A DNA stretch of 64,000 bases from Pelagihabitans sp963710535 (lineage in GTDB: Bacteria > Bacteroidota > Bacteroidia > Flavobacteriales > Flavobacteriaceae). Below the pieces are notes generated by a model, which was not told where the DNA came from, searched no databases, and saw nothing but the letters and a program-made list of their open reading frames with translations. Of this stretch, positions 1 through 9,210 are shown one piece after another. Each line of letters begins with the position of its first letter. Position 1 is the first letter of the stretch. Both the position numbers and the translations under genes were made by a program. The DNA lies in contig CAVQAW010000010.1 of assembly GCA_963710535.1 (NCBI GenBank), positions 806,001 to 870,000 on the forward strand, read 5' to 3'.

Positions 1-1077
1 ATCCTCTTTTTTCTTTTAGCGGCCATGACCATCGTAGAACTCATCGATTCCCATCATGGGTTTCGGGTGCTCAACCAAATGATAAAGACCGGTAGCAAGA
101 CAAAATTGCTATGGGTCTTATCGATTTTGACCTTCTTTATGTCGTCGGTCCTCGACAACCTGACCACTACCATCGTGATGATGGCTGTTTTGAAGCGGTT
201 TATACACGTCAAGGCCGATCTTTGGTTTTTCGCGGGATTCATCATCATAGCGGCCAACGCCGGAGGCGCCTGGTCGCCCATTGGCGATATCACCACCATT
301 ATGCTCTGGAACGGGGGACAGGTCACGACTGGCACCATCATTTCGGAAGTACTGCTGCCCAGTTTGGCCTGTTTAATCGTGCCCTTGTTGATCGCATCAT
401 TCAATTTCAAAGGGCAGCAATTTGAGCCCAAAACAGAAACAACGATCGAGCAATACAACATCAGCCAGCGCGAAAGCAACTTTATATTGTTATTGGGCAT
501 GATGCTCTTGCTCTTTGTGCCCGTTTTCAAATCCCTGACCGGACTCCCCCCCGTGATGGGCATGATCTTTAGCCTCTGCCTTTTTTGGTTGACCACCGAT
601 ATCCTGCATCGGAAGAAAACCTCCGATCTAAGGCGACAATTATCGGTCGCGGCCACCATTCAAAGGGTAGATACCCCAAGCGTGCTTTTTTTTCTTGGGA
701 TTCTGCTTGCCGTGGCCGCCATGGAGGTCAACGGCTCGTTGGGGGTGATGGGGCGATTTTTAGGCGATACGTTCGATAATTTCTATATGATCAATACCAC
801 CCTGGGGCTGCTGTCTTCCGTGGTCGACAACGTTCCCTTGGTCGCCGGGGCCATGGGGATGTATTCGATGGACGTCTATCCCCAAGATCACGATTTTTGG
901 TCTTTTCTGGCCTATTGTGCGGGTACCGGGGGCAGCGCGCTGATCATTGGGTCGGCCGCAGGGGTAGCTGCCATGGGCATCTTAAAAATCGATTTTCTCT
1001 GGTACCTCAAAAAAATCAGTTGGCTTGCGCTGATCGGTTATTTTTCGGGCATTTTGGTTTATGTATTGATCAATTGA
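1..1077 (+). CDS. nhaD: NhaD-type Na+/H+ antiporter, C-terminal part
   Basis: The frame is open from the first base of the window, so the true start lies upstream. The first recognisable residues (AAMTIVELIDSHHGF) are internal to the NhaD family. About 358 residues are present, with alternating hydrophobic segments typical of an ion-transporter-superfamily membrane protein. The conserved stretches SSVLDNLTTTIVM and SSVVDNVPLVAGAMGMY carry paired Asp/Asn residues characteristic of the two pseudo-symmetrical halves. By family knowledge it exchanges cytoplasmic Na+ or Li+ for protons at the inner membrane, as expected in a marine bacterium. Its stop codon overlaps the ATG of the kup gene (TGATG), so the two are probably translated from one message. 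The identity as NhaD family is firm; ion specificity is inferred. Confidence 0.9.
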   Translation: MLFFLLAAMTIVELIDSHHGFRVLNQMIKTGSKTKLLWVLSILTFFMSSVLDNLTTTIVMMAVLKRFIHVKADLWFFAGFIIIAANAGGAWSPIGDITTIMLWNGGQVTTGTIISEVLLPSLACLIVPLLIASFNFKGQQFEPKTETTIEQYNISQRESNFILLLGMMLLLFVPVFKSLTGLPPVMGMIFSLCLFWLTTDILHRKKTSDLRRQLSVAATIQRVDTPSVLFFLGILLAVAAMEVNGSLGVMGRFLGDTFDNFYMINTTLGLLSSVVDNVPLVAGAMGMYSMDVYPQDHDFWSFLAYCAGTGGSALIIGSAAGVAAMGILKIDFLWYLKKISWLALIGYFSGILVYVLIN

Positions 1078-3014
1078 TGAACATCGACCTGCACAAAGTT
1101 TCGGCCGTTTCCCTCTTGATGACCCTAGGCATCGTATTCGGCGATATCGGCACTTCACCGCTTTACGTTTTTACCGCCATCACCCAAGGCAAGAATTTTG
1201 ACCCCTTATTGCTATTGGGCAGCCTGTCGTGCGTATTCTGGACCTTGATGCTCCTGGCCACCGTTAAGTATGTATACCTGGCCTTAAATGCCGACAACCA
1301 AGGGGAAGGGGGGATATTTGCGCTGTATGCCCTGTTGCGGAAGACCAAGTCGAAATGGATCATCTACCCGGCACTGATCGGTTGTGCGACCTTGATCAGC
1401 GATGGCTTTATCACCCCCGCGATTTCGATTTCCTCGGCGGTAGAGGGATTGGACCTTATCTATGAGGGCATTCCCACCTTACCGATCGTCTGTGGCATCG
1501 TTACAGCGCTTTTTATGATCCAGCAGTTCGGCACCAAAAGGATCGGGATATTGTTCGGCCCCATCATGCTCATATGGTTTTTGACCCTCGGCCTTTTGGG
1601 GGTCCATCAATTGATGAAGGCGCCGGAAACGCTAAGGGCCATGAACCCTATGTATGCCCTTACTTTTTTGAAGACCTATCCTCAGGCCATTTGGGTTTTG
1701 GGGGCCGTGTTTCTCTGTACTACCGGGGCGGAAGCGCTGTATTCGGATCTTGGACATTGTGGCAAGAAAAATATACGGATTACCTGGTTTTTCGTGCTCA
1801 GCATGTTATTGCTCAATTATTTCGGGCAAACGGCCTATTGTCTTTCCTTGCCGCCGGGCGCTACCACCACTTCGGTATTTTATGCGACGGTACCCAAGCA
1901 TTTGATGCCCTACGTGGTGGGTATTTCCACAGTGGCCACCATCATTGCCAGCCAGGCGCTGATTACCGGGATCTTCACCTTGGTCAACGAAGCGATCAAA
2001 CTAAAGCTATGGACCAATTTAAAGGTAAAATACCCCTCGACCCACAAAGGGCAGATCTACATCCCAAAGATCAATTACTTTTTGTTGGCAGGTTGTTTGC
2101 TGGTGATCCTCCTGTTCAAAAAGTCGACCAACATGGAGGCCGCCTATGGCCTGGCCATCACTATCGATATGATCATGACCAGTTTGCTTTTGGGCTATCT
2201 TTTAATGGTCCGCTCCAAGAAAAAAAAGTTTTTGTTCGCAGGTCTTTTTGCGATCTTCCTCCTCATCGAAGCCACTTTTTTGTTCTCCAACCTCAACAAA
2301 ATAATCCATGGCGGCTGGTTTACCCTTATGCTTGCCTTGGTCCTTTTCACCTTGCTTTTCTTTTACAACAGGGCACGACAGTTGCGGAACAGGGTCACCG
2401 AGTACAGATTGACCGACGACATCAAACCCTTGCTGGCCAGCGTGTCAGAAGACGGGAAGCTGCCGTATCTGGCCACCAATCTGGTGTATCCGGTACGATC
2501 GACCCGCACCAATTTTATCGATGTCACCGTGGTGCATTCCCTCTTTTTCATGCAGCCCAAACGGGCTAAGGTATATTGGTTCCTCCATATCGAAATCGCG
2601 GATGCCCCTTACGGCATTACGTACAAAACCCAGACCATCCTGCCCAAAAAGGCTTTTTTCGTGAAACTCAACCTGGGTTTCAAAGAACCCCATCTGATCG
2701 ATTATATGATGAAAAAAATCCATGCCGATCTGGTGAAGTCGGGGGAGATATCGGCCAACAACATCTTCGATAGCTTGTCCGTTGGAAAAATCCCGGTTGA
2801 TTTTAAGTATATCTTGATCAACTCGAGGGTAGCCACCGATAACCATCTGACCTTGATTGAGGTTTTTGCCGTAAAAGTCTACCGTTTGTTGAAATCGATC
2901 GGGTTGACCGCCATGGAAGATTTTGGATTGGACACCACCAATTCGGTGGAAGAAAAAATCCCGATCAACGTGGCCAAAACCGAAAAATTGAAAATCACCC
3001 GTTTGGAGTCTTAG
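1077..3014 (+). CDS. kup: Kup-family potassium uptake protein
   Basis: A 645-residue protein of the KUP/HAK/KT potassium transporter family, close to the usual length. The N-terminus carries the family signature GDIGTSPLYVF and a second conserved patch, ADNQGEGGIFALYALL. About twelve hydrophobic segments follow up to residue ~440, then a soluble C-terminal region. The family is a K+/H+ symporter that brings K+ into the cell. I chose the ATG at 1077 because it overlaps the nhaD stop by one base and yields MNIDLHKVS directly before the first conserved segment. A longer in-frame extension to 897 would sit inside nhaD. Coupling to nhaD suggests joint control of K+ uptake and Na+ export. The next gene converges from the other strand only 35 bp away, and no clear terminator hairpin is visible between them. 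Confidence 0.93.
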   Translation: MNIDLHKVSAVSLLMTLGIVFGDIGTSPLYVFTAITQGKNFDPLLLLGSLSCVFWTLMLLATVKYVYLALNADNQGEGGIFALYALLRKTKSKWIIYPALIGCATLISDGFITPAISISSAVEGLDLIYEGIPTLPIVCGIVTALFMIQQFGTKRIGILFGPIMLIWFLTLGLLGVHQLMKAPETLRAMNPMYALTFLKTYPQAIWVLGAVFLCTTGAEALYSDLGHCGKKNIRITWFFVLSMLLLNYFGQTAYCLSLPPGATTTSVFYATVPKHLMPYVVGISTVATIIASQALITGIFTLVNEAIKLKLWTNLKVKYPSTHKGQIYIPKINYFLLAGCLLVILLFKKSTNMEAAYGLAITIDMIMTSLLLGYLLMVRSKKKKFLFAGLFAIFLLIEATFLFSNLNKIIHGGWFTLMLALVLFTLLFFYNRARQLRNRVTEYRLTDDIKPLLASVSEDGKLPYLATNLVYPVRSTRTNFIDVTVVHSLFFMQPKRAKVYWFLHIEIADAPYGITYKTQTILPKKAFFVKLNLGFKEPHLIDYMMKKIHADLVKSGEISANNIFDSLSVGKIPVDFKYILINSRVATDNHLTLIEVFAVKVYRLLKSIGLTAMEDFGLDTTNSVEEKIPINVAKTEKLKITRLES

Positions 3015-3049
3015 GTGGCCTCCATTCACTATTGGCTATGCAAATAGCT

Positions 3050-4111
3050 TTAAAGATCAAGGGGGCCCAGTCCGGGCACTTCCTGAGGGTACAGCACCCC
3101 TTTTCGCAGGGTGAACATTCCGGATGTGGGGTCATTGGCGATCTCTAAATGGCCATCAAGATCGGCAAATTTGATATTGGGCCGCGATAGCGCAAAATGC
3201 AATCCGGCAGCAATCCCGAGGGCGCATTCATCGATACAGCCTACCATGGCCTCCAGGCTCGCTGCCTTGGCCACCGAATTGATGTGCATGCCTTCCATGA
3301 TGCCGCCGACCTTCATGAGCTTGATGTTGATCATGTTCACGCGCTCGTTGCGCGCCAAACGAAACATGTCTTTCAAGGTTTTCAGGCTTTCGTCGGCCAT
3401 GACCGGAATTTTGGTGTTTTGGGTGACCTTTCCCAATCTTTTCTCCTTCCCTACCCGGGTAGGCTGTTCGAAAATTTCGATGCCGATGTCGCTCGTGGCC
3501 TCAAAAAAGGCCAGGGCCTGGGAAACCGAATATCCCTGGTTGCCATCGAAACGCAATTTTAATTGCGGGAAGGCCGCATGGATCCGGCGCATTTTATCGA
3601 TATCCTCCTCAACATTGCTCCCCCCTTTGATCTTCAAAATACCAAACCCCTGTCGCACCAAGGCTTTGGCCTCTCTAAGGGTTTCTTCAGGTGATAAAAT
3701 GCCGATGGTGATGCTTGTGGGAATACTGGTTCGGTACCCCCCCAGATATTGGTACAAGGGTACCCCCGCTTTTTTTGATATCAGATCGTACAAGGCCATA
3801 TCGGCCATGGCAAGGGTTGACGACGCTGTGGGGAGCATCTGCCTCATCTCTTGCAGCAACAGGGCAAAATGAAAGGGGTTCTTGCCCTTTAAAAAGGGCA
3901 CGACCATATCTTTGGTCAAGACTTCGACCTGGTCTGCGGTTTCCAAGGTAACCGTGGCATCGGGGGCTGAGCAGCCATAGCCGACCAAGGAGGTATCGGT
4001 CTCCACCTTCAAAATAAAATTAGTGGTCTTGCTGATGGTCTCGTAGGCAATGGTATAGGGCACCGTCAACTGTAGGTCGAGGCGCTCAAAAGATACTTTG
4101 GTGATCTTCAT
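3050..4111 (-). CDS. Enolase-superfamily epimerase (dipeptide epimerase / DgcA-like racemase)
   Basis: A 353-residue enolase-superfamily protein of the muconate-lactonizing subgroup. Visible catalytic features: the KxK acid/base motif in LKIKGG (~165), three metal ligands in RFDGNQGY, EQPT and ADES, and the second catalytic lysine in NIKLMKVGG (~265). Known members epimerise L-Ala-D/L-Glu dipeptides from cell-wall turnover, or racemise N-acetyl-D-glutamate (DgcA) when paired with a DUF1611 protein. Its start overlaps the stop of the upstream DUF1611 gene by 4 bp (ATGA), so the two are coupled. That pairing favours the DgcA-type role, but substrate cannot be read from sequence and the dipeptide epimerase alternative stays open. 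It is the last gene of a three-gene minus-strand operon. Confidence 0.85.
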   Translation of the reverse strand: MKITKVSFERLDLQLTVPYTIAYETISKTTNFILKVETDTSLVGYGCSAPDATVTLETADQVEVLTKDMVVPFLKGKNPFHFALLLQEMRQMLPTASSTLAMADMALYDLISKKAGVPLYQYLGGYRTSIPTSITIGILSPEETLREAKALVRQGFGILKIKGGSNVEEDIDKMRRIHAAFPQLKLRFDGNQGYSVSQALAFFEATSDIGIEIFEQPTRVGKEKRLGKVTQNTKIPVMADESLKTLKDMFRLARNERVNMINIKLMKVGGIMEGMHINSVAKAASLEAMVGCIDECALGIAAGLHFALSRPNIKFADLDGHLEIANDPTSGMFTLRKGVLYPQEVPGLGPLDL

Positions 4112-5181
4112 AAAATCTTTGCCTTCAGGAGTTCGATAAGCGGAGCCGCCCCGTGGGCCAAAACATCAAAGGCGGGCAAGCCCGTTTCTTTGGTGATCGC
4201 CTGGCAGGCGGGAAGTATTTCCGACGGGGCCATGTTCTCATGGTTGACCGTTACGGCAATTACCTTTTTTCCGGAAATCACCTCAATGGCCTTGATCTGT
4301 TCGGGAAGGGAATGCAGGGCATAGCCCGGAAAACCATCATATTCAACCCTTTTCGGGGCATGTTGCAGGATTACATGATCGGGCCGGCCAGCGGCCAGGA
4401 TCTCGAACCCTCCCGGATAGGCGGGGTTCATCAAACTGCCTTGCCCTTCTATGACGATCACATCGGGTTTTTCGTTCTTATAGGCGTTCACCACGGCATG
4501 CTCTATCTCGCCCGAAACGAAATCATTGATGCAGCTGTCGAGGATCATACTGTATTTTGCTCCTTGCATCCACGCGGTCTGCCCCGTGCCGATCATTTCG
4601 GCTTTGAGTCCGGCCGCCCTGAAACCGTGAACCAAGATCCATGCGGTGGTGCGTTTTCCCAGGGCCGAATCGGTGCCCAAAACCGCCAGTTTAAGACAAT
4701 CGACCTTTTCGATATCACCTGTGAAGAAATGCAACTGGTCGCGATCGGGGGTTTTGCGCACGTCCCTGATCTTGACCTCATACGCCTTGGCAAGGGCCAT
4801 TAACTCAGGGTCGTTGGTCAAAAAGTCGTGCAGGCCGCTGTCTACGTTCCAGCCTTGGGCTATCGCCGCTTTGATGGTTTCCTTGGCCTTGGCCGGCAAG
4901 CGGCCCCCATCGGGGGCAAGTCCGACCACAAAATATTGTGGCAATCGGTCGGTCTTTGTCAATTGCGCCATGGCGTCGTCGATATCTTTAAAAATAGGGA
5001 TGCCATTGGCTTTGCCGTCGAGCACCATTCCGGCATCCTGTCCGGCATAATGGCCATCTAGAAGTCCCACTACATCATAGCGTTCGGTAAATCGTACCAG
5101 GCCATGGGCTGTTTTTCCATTGGGGGTATTGAAGGCATCCTGGCAATAGACCAATGCTTTGCCGTCTATCGATTTTCTCAT
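4108..5181 (-). CDS. DUF1611 / DgcN-like protein
   Basis: A 357-residue DUF1611-family protein. The N-terminal half looks Rossmann-like (VVGLLDGHYAGQDAG; PQYFVVGLAPDGG). The C-terminal half is a P-loop NTPase-like domain with GTDSALGKRTTA (~175) and an EGQGSLMNP segment. Members called DgcN have been described as D-glutamate N-acetyltransferases working with the DgcA racemase in marine bacteria; that function is transferred here only through the gene pairing. It overlaps the downstream epimerase by 4 bp and follows the PLP-enzyme gene after 12 bp, so the three are almost certainly co-transcribed. The family call is firm and the reaction is inferred. Confidence 0.82.
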   Translation of the reverse strand: MRKSIDGKALVYCQDAFNTPNGKTAHGLVRFTERYDVVGLLDGHYAGQDAGMVLDGKANGIPIFKDIDDAMAQLTKTDRLPQYFVVGLAPDGGRLPAKAKETIKAAIAQGWNVDSGLHDFLTNDPELMALAKAYEVKIRDVRKTPDRDQLHFFTGDIEKVDCLKLAVLGTDSALGKRTTAWILVHGFRAAGLKAEMIGTGQTAWMQGAKYSMILDSCINDFVSGEIEHAVVNAYKNEKPDVIVIEGQGSLMNPAYPGGFEILAAGRPDHVILQHAPKRVEYDGFPGYALHSLPEQIKAIEVISGKKVIAVTVNHENMAPSEILPACQAITKETGLPAFDVLAHGAAPLIELLKAKIL

Positions 5182-5193
5182 TTTCGTTTGTTT

Positions 5194-6255
5194 TTATTGT
5201 TTCGCCGTTAAGACCGCCACAAAGCGATCAGGCTCGAAATTCAGTTCTTCGTCCATTTCCAATAGGGCGATAAGGCCCGCCGTGGCGGCCGGGAGGATCA
5301 AAAATCCTTCCTGTTTGGCCAAGAGGCTGGTCATCGACTTCAATTTTTTATCGCTAATGTTGAAGGCACTTCCCTCCGATTCCCTAAGGGCATATAGGGC
5401 TTCCTCCCCATCGAAACTATGCCAATTGATCAGCGGCTCGTTGTATTTGGTCTCCTTGATGGCCTCCGGGTTCAGGTCCTTGCAATGATCCAATCCGAGA
5501 AGAAACGATTGCACAATGGGATTTTTTTTGCTGGAGGAGGCAGCGATCATCTTGGGGATCCTCGAAGTCTTTCCCCTTTTATAAAGGTTCACGAAGCCCC
5601 TGTAGATCCCGGCGAACAAAGTGCCATTCGACACCGGAACGGCGCAATATTTTGGGGCATCTCCCAGGTCTTCATAAATCTCCAATGCGATCTGGGAATA
5701 AGCGGAAATCTGCAAGGGCGTGTTCAAGCCCCCGGGATTGGCGTCGTACCAATCGTGTTTCTTTGCCAGGGCGCTGCTTGCGACCACGACTTCTTCATAG
5801 CTCCCGGGCAGGCGGATGATCTCGGCTTCCAAGCGCTCCATTTCGACGATGCGATCGGTATGGTACGATTCGGGAATATAAATCTTGCACCGTACCCCGG
5901 CCAATTGTGCGGCCAAGGCCACGGCCACCCCATAATTGCCACAGGTAGCGAGGGATACCACATCAAACTCCCGCCTTAGGGCATCATAGACCTGGGCAAA
6001 GGCAATACGGTCTTTTTGGGTACCTGTTGGGTTGTCGCCCTCATACTTGATGTAGAGCTGGCGTATGCCAAAGCCGCGTTCAAGGGTCTTCGCACGGTTC
6101 AGGCCGGTGTCGCCCACTTCAAGGTTGATGATATCTTCGTAGCATTCTAGCCGATCTACAAGCGACTTGCTTGAATCCTTCACCAAAAGGCTCAGTTCCA
6201 TGGCTTCCGGGGAAACTTTGTTTTCCGCCGTTTGAACACCGTCTCTTAAATACAT
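5194..6255 (-). CDS. Fold-type II PLP-dependent enzyme, threonine synthase-like
   Basis: A 353-residue pyridoxal-phosphate enzyme of the tryptophan-synthase-beta/threonine-synthase superfamily. The PLP lysine lies in NPTGTQKDRIAF (~95); threonine synthases usually have SFKDR here. The substrate loop is ATCGNYGVAVALAAQ and the phosphate-binding loop PVSNGTLFAG. It lacks the long N-terminal domain of fungal-type threonine synthases. It is the first gene of the operon with the DUF1611 and epimerase genes, so it probably acts on an amino acid in the same pathway, for example a lyase, deaminase or beta-replacement step on glutamate-related substrates. I cannot name the substrate. A second threonine-synthase activity is possible but less likely given the neighbours. 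Confidence 0.75.
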   Translation of the reverse strand: MYLRDGVQTAENKVSPEAMELSLLVKDSSKSLVDRLECYEDIINLEVGDTGLNRAKTLERGFGIRQLYIKYEGDNPTGTQKDRIAFAQVYDALRREFDVVSLATCGNYGVAVALAAQLAGVRCKIYIPESYHTDRIVEMERLEAEIIRLPGSYEEVVVASSALAKKHDWYDANPGGLNTPLQISAYSQIALEIYEDLGDAPKYCAVPVSNGTLFAGIYRGFVNLYKRGKTSRIPKMIAASSSKKNPIVQSFLLGLDHCKDLNPEAIKETKYNEPLINWHSFDGEEALYALRESEGSAFNISDKKLKSMTSLLAKQEGFLILPAATAGLIALLEMDEELNFEPDRFVAVLTAKQ

Positions 6256-6314
6256 TCGCGCTTTATGAATAGGGATTTAATATAGGGTTTTTGGACCTTA
6301 AATCTAATAAGCAG

Positions 6315-6322
6315 CTAAGATA
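6315..6322 (-). promoter_or_regulatory. Possible -7 element of the PLP/DUF1611/epimerase operon
   Basis: On the minus strand this reads TATCTTAG, close to the Bacteroidota -7 consensus TANNTTTG. It lies about 60 bp before the ATG at 6255. A TTG occurs upstream but only 14 bp away, shorter than the usual -33 spacing. Weak evidence. Confidence 0.3.
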
Positions 6323-6418
6323 ATTCTTTTAAAGCCCAATTTTCCGCAGAAAGGCCTACTTCTTGGCGGTTGGATCGCCGAATGATGTGGTGGCGCTGCT
6401 TCCAATCGCTGCACCGGA

Positions 6419-6435
6419 ATAATTCACTATCTTGG
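6419..6435 (+). promoter_or_regulatory. Promoter-like motif ATAATTCNYTATCTTGG
   Basis: ATAATTCACTATCTTGG ends 31 bp before the ATG of the TIM-barrel gene. Near-identical 17-mers occur at 21094-21110 and 36310-36326, each also upstream of a plus-strand gene. TATCTTGG resembles the flavobacterial -7 box TANNTTTG. Confidence 0.45.
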
Positions 6436-6466
6436 AATACCATATCCATTCTAACAACCAAACATC

Positions 6467-7450
6467 ATGACCCACAAAATTTCCAGAAGAGAAGCGATCG
6501 GCAACAGCCTCAAGGTTTCCCTAGCAGCATTGGGCGGCTATGCCTTCACCACCGGGATGCCCGATCTACAGGCCACTAAAATCCCTGAGCCAAAAAAGAA
6601 ACTGCCCTTCAGGATCAGTTTGAACACCTCGACCTTGTTGCATTACAAGTTATCGGTAGACAAGCAGATCGACATGGTCGCGGATGCGGGCTTCGACGGC
6701 ATCGAGTTGTGGATGAGCGATGTAAAGGCCTATTTGGAACTAGGCGGCAGTCTTCAAACGCTGAAAGACAAGTTGGAAGCCCGTCAACTGGTGCTGGAAG
6801 ACATGATCGGCTTCGCAAGATGGTGCAGTGACGATGCTGAGGAACGCAAAGCGGCCGTTGAGCAGTTGCGTGAAGAAATGAACATCACCGCTGGACTTGG
6901 CGGCAAATACATCGCGGCCCCCATCTTGGGGCTCGAAGCGCTGGAGTGCGGGAAATTCGATGATTATGTGGAAAGGTACAAGGCCATTTTAGAACTGGGC
7001 GACGAAACCGGGGTCACCCCGCTCCTTGAGCTCTGGGGCATGGGCGTCTTGCACAAACTGGCCGACTGCGCACAGATCGTGATTGCCACAGGACATCCCA
7101 AGGCCACCATTTTGTTGGACTTTTACCATATCTATCGGGGCGGGAACGATTGGGACACCGTCGATTGCCTGAACGGTAAGCGCTTGCCGGTGATCCATAT
7201 GAACGACTATCCCGCTAGTCCGGCCAGGGAACTGCTAAAAGATTCGGACCGTACCTTCCCTGGGGAGGGTATCTGCGATTTCGGGACGGCCATTCCCAAA
7301 CTGTACGCAGCAGGTTTTAGGGGCGGTTTCGCGGTGGAACTGTTCAATCAGGGCTATTGGGAGACCATGGACGCCCAGACCATTTTGAAACATAGCTATG
7401 AAAAGACCTACGAAGTGGTGGAAAAGGCCATGGCGGGCACGATGTATTGA
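6467..7450 (+). CDS. Exported sugar phosphate isomerase/epimerase (TIM barrel, AP endonuclease 2 fold)
   Basis: A 327-residue protein. The N-terminus has a twin-arginine-like segment (SRREAIGNSLKV) and a hydrophobic stretch, so export by the Tat route to the periplasm is likely. Residues ~45-310 form a xylose-isomerase-like TIM barrel: FRISLNTSTL, DAGFDGIELW, LLELWGMG, ILLDFYHIYRGG, VIHMNDYPA and GGFAVELFN supply the acidic and histidine metal ligands on successive strands. Such exported isomerases often accompany DUF1080 and Gfo/Idh proteins in sugar loci, but here those are 40 kb away. No operon partner is obvious: the upstream operon diverges and the downstream DUF6090 gene is 170 bp away behind two R repeats. 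Substrate unknown. Confidence 0.8.
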   Translation: MTHKISRREAIGNSLKVSLAALGGYAFTTGMPDLQATKIPEPKKKLPFRISLNTSTLLHYKLSVDKQIDMVADAGFDGIELWMSDVKAYLELGGSLQTLKDKLEARQLVLEDMIGFARWCSDDAEERKAAVEQLREEMNITAGLGGKYIAAPILGLEALECGKFDDYVERYKAILELGDETGVTPLLELWGMGVLHKLADCAQIVIATGHPKATILLDFYHIYRGGNDWDTVDCLNGKRLPVIHMNDYPASPARELLKDSDRTFPGEGICDFGTAIPKLYAAGFRGGFAVELFNQGYWETMDAQTILKHSYEKTYEVVEKAMAGTMY

Positions 7451-7507
7451 CATTACCGTCGCAAGGCTTCAAGGAGACATTAGGATGGGGATAATCACAT
7501 AGGGATA

Positions 7508-7610
7508 GGTCTCGACGCCGCTCGACCTGACAAATGGACCAACAAAACAGCAATGAAATTCAGGACGTGGAAAAAAAATGGAAATTGGTCCCGACGCCGC
7601 TCGCCTGACA
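7508..7610 (+). repeat. Two direct copies of REP-like repeat R
   Basis: Copies start at 7508 and 7587, 79 bp apart, with core CTCGACGCCGCTCGACC; the second is slightly degenerate. The spacing is close to the 81-82 bp period of the array at 21556-21823. They lie just before the first DUF6090 gene. Confidence 0.8.
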
Positions 7611-7623
7611 AAAAGTATTGACT

Positions 7624-8364
7624 ATGATCTCTTTCTTAAGAAAAATCAGGCAACAGCTCCTCTCCCAAAACAAGGTTTCCAGATACCTGTTGTACGCCAT
7701 AGGGGAAATCGTTTTGGTAGTCCTCGGAATCCTGATCGCCCTGCAGATCAATAACTGGAACGAGCTACAGAAGCTACAGGAAAAGGAAACCATATTATTG
7801 GCATCTTTCCAAAAAGAGTTGGAAGAAAATATCACCTTTCTCCAATCGAAAGTGAACTTCAATGATACCATCATGGCCCATATGGACAGATTCCTTGAAT
7901 TGGCAGAAAAAGAAGGCGTTTCGGAATATAACTATACGAACCATTTCAGAATTTTTGATTATAGCCCGGCCATAGTCAATGCGCCTATTTTGGAGGATAT
8001 TCTGGAATCGGATTCAGGGGCTTTGGTCACCAGATCGGAACTTTTGCCGCAGCTCAGGGCCCTGCACTCCGGTTATAAGGCCATAGAAAAAGGGGAATAC
8101 TATCTGGATGAATTCTGGAACGATAAAGTGACCGATTATATCATTGCTGCAGGCGCCGGTCATGTCATATTCAGTGGCATGCCCGAGGATGCCACAACAA
8201 TGGAAAAAAAGGAAAAACTCTTGAAGATAAACGATCAGTTCCTATCCCTGATCTCCATAAAAAAAGGATTACAACAAGTATGGTTGATCGATCAGAAAAA
8301 GGCCTTGGAAAGGTCCAAAAATATGCTGGATACGCTTCACGACAATCCCATCATAAATGATTAA
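7624..8364 (+). CDS. DUF6090 family membrane protein
   Basis: A 246-residue protein with the diagnostic N-terminus of the DUF6090 family: a basic start (ISFLRKIRQQLL), SRYLLYAIGEIVL, one membrane helix (VVLGILIALQ), then INNWNE. The rest is charged and mainly helical, presumably outside the membrane. Function of the family is not known to me. I chose the ATG at 7624 so that the family start MISFLRK is first. It overlaps the next DUF6090 gene by 8 bp, forming a tandem paralogue pair. Another family member lies at 36.4 kb and a decayed start at 12.7 kb. Confidence 0.85.
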   Translation: MISFLRKIRQQLLSQNKVSRYLLYAIGEIVLVVLGILIALQINNWNELQKLQEKETILLASFQKELEENITFLQSKVNFNDTIMAHMDRFLELAEKEGVSEYNYTNHFRIFDYSPAIVNAPILEDILESDSGALVTRSELLPQLRALHSGYKAIEKGEYYLDEFWNDKVTDYIIAAGAGHVIFSGMPEDATTMEKKEKLLKINDQFLSLISIKKGLQQVWLIDQKKALERSKNMLDTLHDNPIIND

Positions 8365-9079
8365 TTTCTTTCGAAAAATCCGCCTTCAGCTCCTCGCCCA
8401 AAACAAGGTCTCCAGATACCTGCTCTATGCCCTTGGGGAAATATTTTTGGTGGTCATCGGCATCCTCATCGCCCTACAGATCAACAATTGGAACGATTGG
8501 AGAAAGGACCGGGCCAAAGAGAGGATCCTGCTCCGGGATATGGCGGAAAATCTGGACCTCAACGTTCAGAACTTACAAGGTGATATCGAATTCCTGCGGG
8601 CCATGAACCGTTCCAGCACCATCGTTTTGGAGGCCTTGGGCAGCAGAACGCCCTTTTCGGACTCCCTCCCTGCGCATTTTCATCTGGCCAGGGTCAGCAA
8701 ACAAAACCTCTCGCTTTCCGATATTGCCTATCAGGCCCTAAAATCGCGGGGGCTCGATATCGTGACGAACAAGGAATTGGGCAAGGAGATCCTTAAATTG
8801 CACGAAGTCACCGTTCCCAATATTTTATCGACGAACAGTCTGGTCAATGAGGAGTATAAACCCTTCGTCAACCATGTTGTACAGCATTTTGATCTGGTGC
8901 AGGGGGAGGGCCTGACGCCCAATGACTATGAATCCCTGTTTACAGATCATTTCTTTATCTCATGGACCAGGGCCTATAGGCAGGGCAGACTGTATCTGAT
9001 CGAGACCGACAAGGTTCTGATCACAGAATATCAAAAAGTCCTCAAATTGGTTCAGGAAGAACTGGGACAGCCCGAATGA
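8357..9079 (+). CDS. DUF6090 family membrane protein (tandem paralogue)
   Basis: A 240-residue paralogue of the preceding protein, starting MINFFRKIRLQLLAQNKVSRYLLYALGEI and sharing the single membrane helix and the INNWND end. The two N-terminal ~45 residues are nearly identical while the C-terminal parts differ strongly, as expected for a conserved anchor carrying variable soluble domains. The start codon lies inside the end of the upstream gene, so translation is probably coupled. No function can be assigned. Confidence 0.84.
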   Translation: MINFFRKIRLQLLAQNKVSRYLLYALGEIFLVVIGILIALQINNWNDWRKDRAKERILLRDMAENLDLNVQNLQGDIEFLRAMNRSSTIVLEALGSRTPFSDSLPAHFHLARVSKQNLSLSDIAYQALKSRGLDIVTNKELGKEILKLHEVTVPNILSTNSLVNEEYKPFVNHVVQHFDLVQGEGLTPNDYESLFTDHFFISWTRAYRQGRLYLIETDKVLITEYQKVLKLVQEELGQPE

Positions 9080-9210
9080 TGCCATCGAACTCGAAATCGA
9101 ACCTCTGGTCAAGGGATTGTCGTCGCGCCATAATACTTCATGACGCAGACCCTGGAACAATAGCAATAAATTAATGATTTTACCTCTCAACATTCCTTAA
9201 AAAAAACAAA

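Noticed and set aside
1574..2569. Long 331-residue plus-strand frame inside kup
   Set aside because: It is the +1 frame of a well-conserved gene; its composition is typical of a shadow frame and it has no domain.
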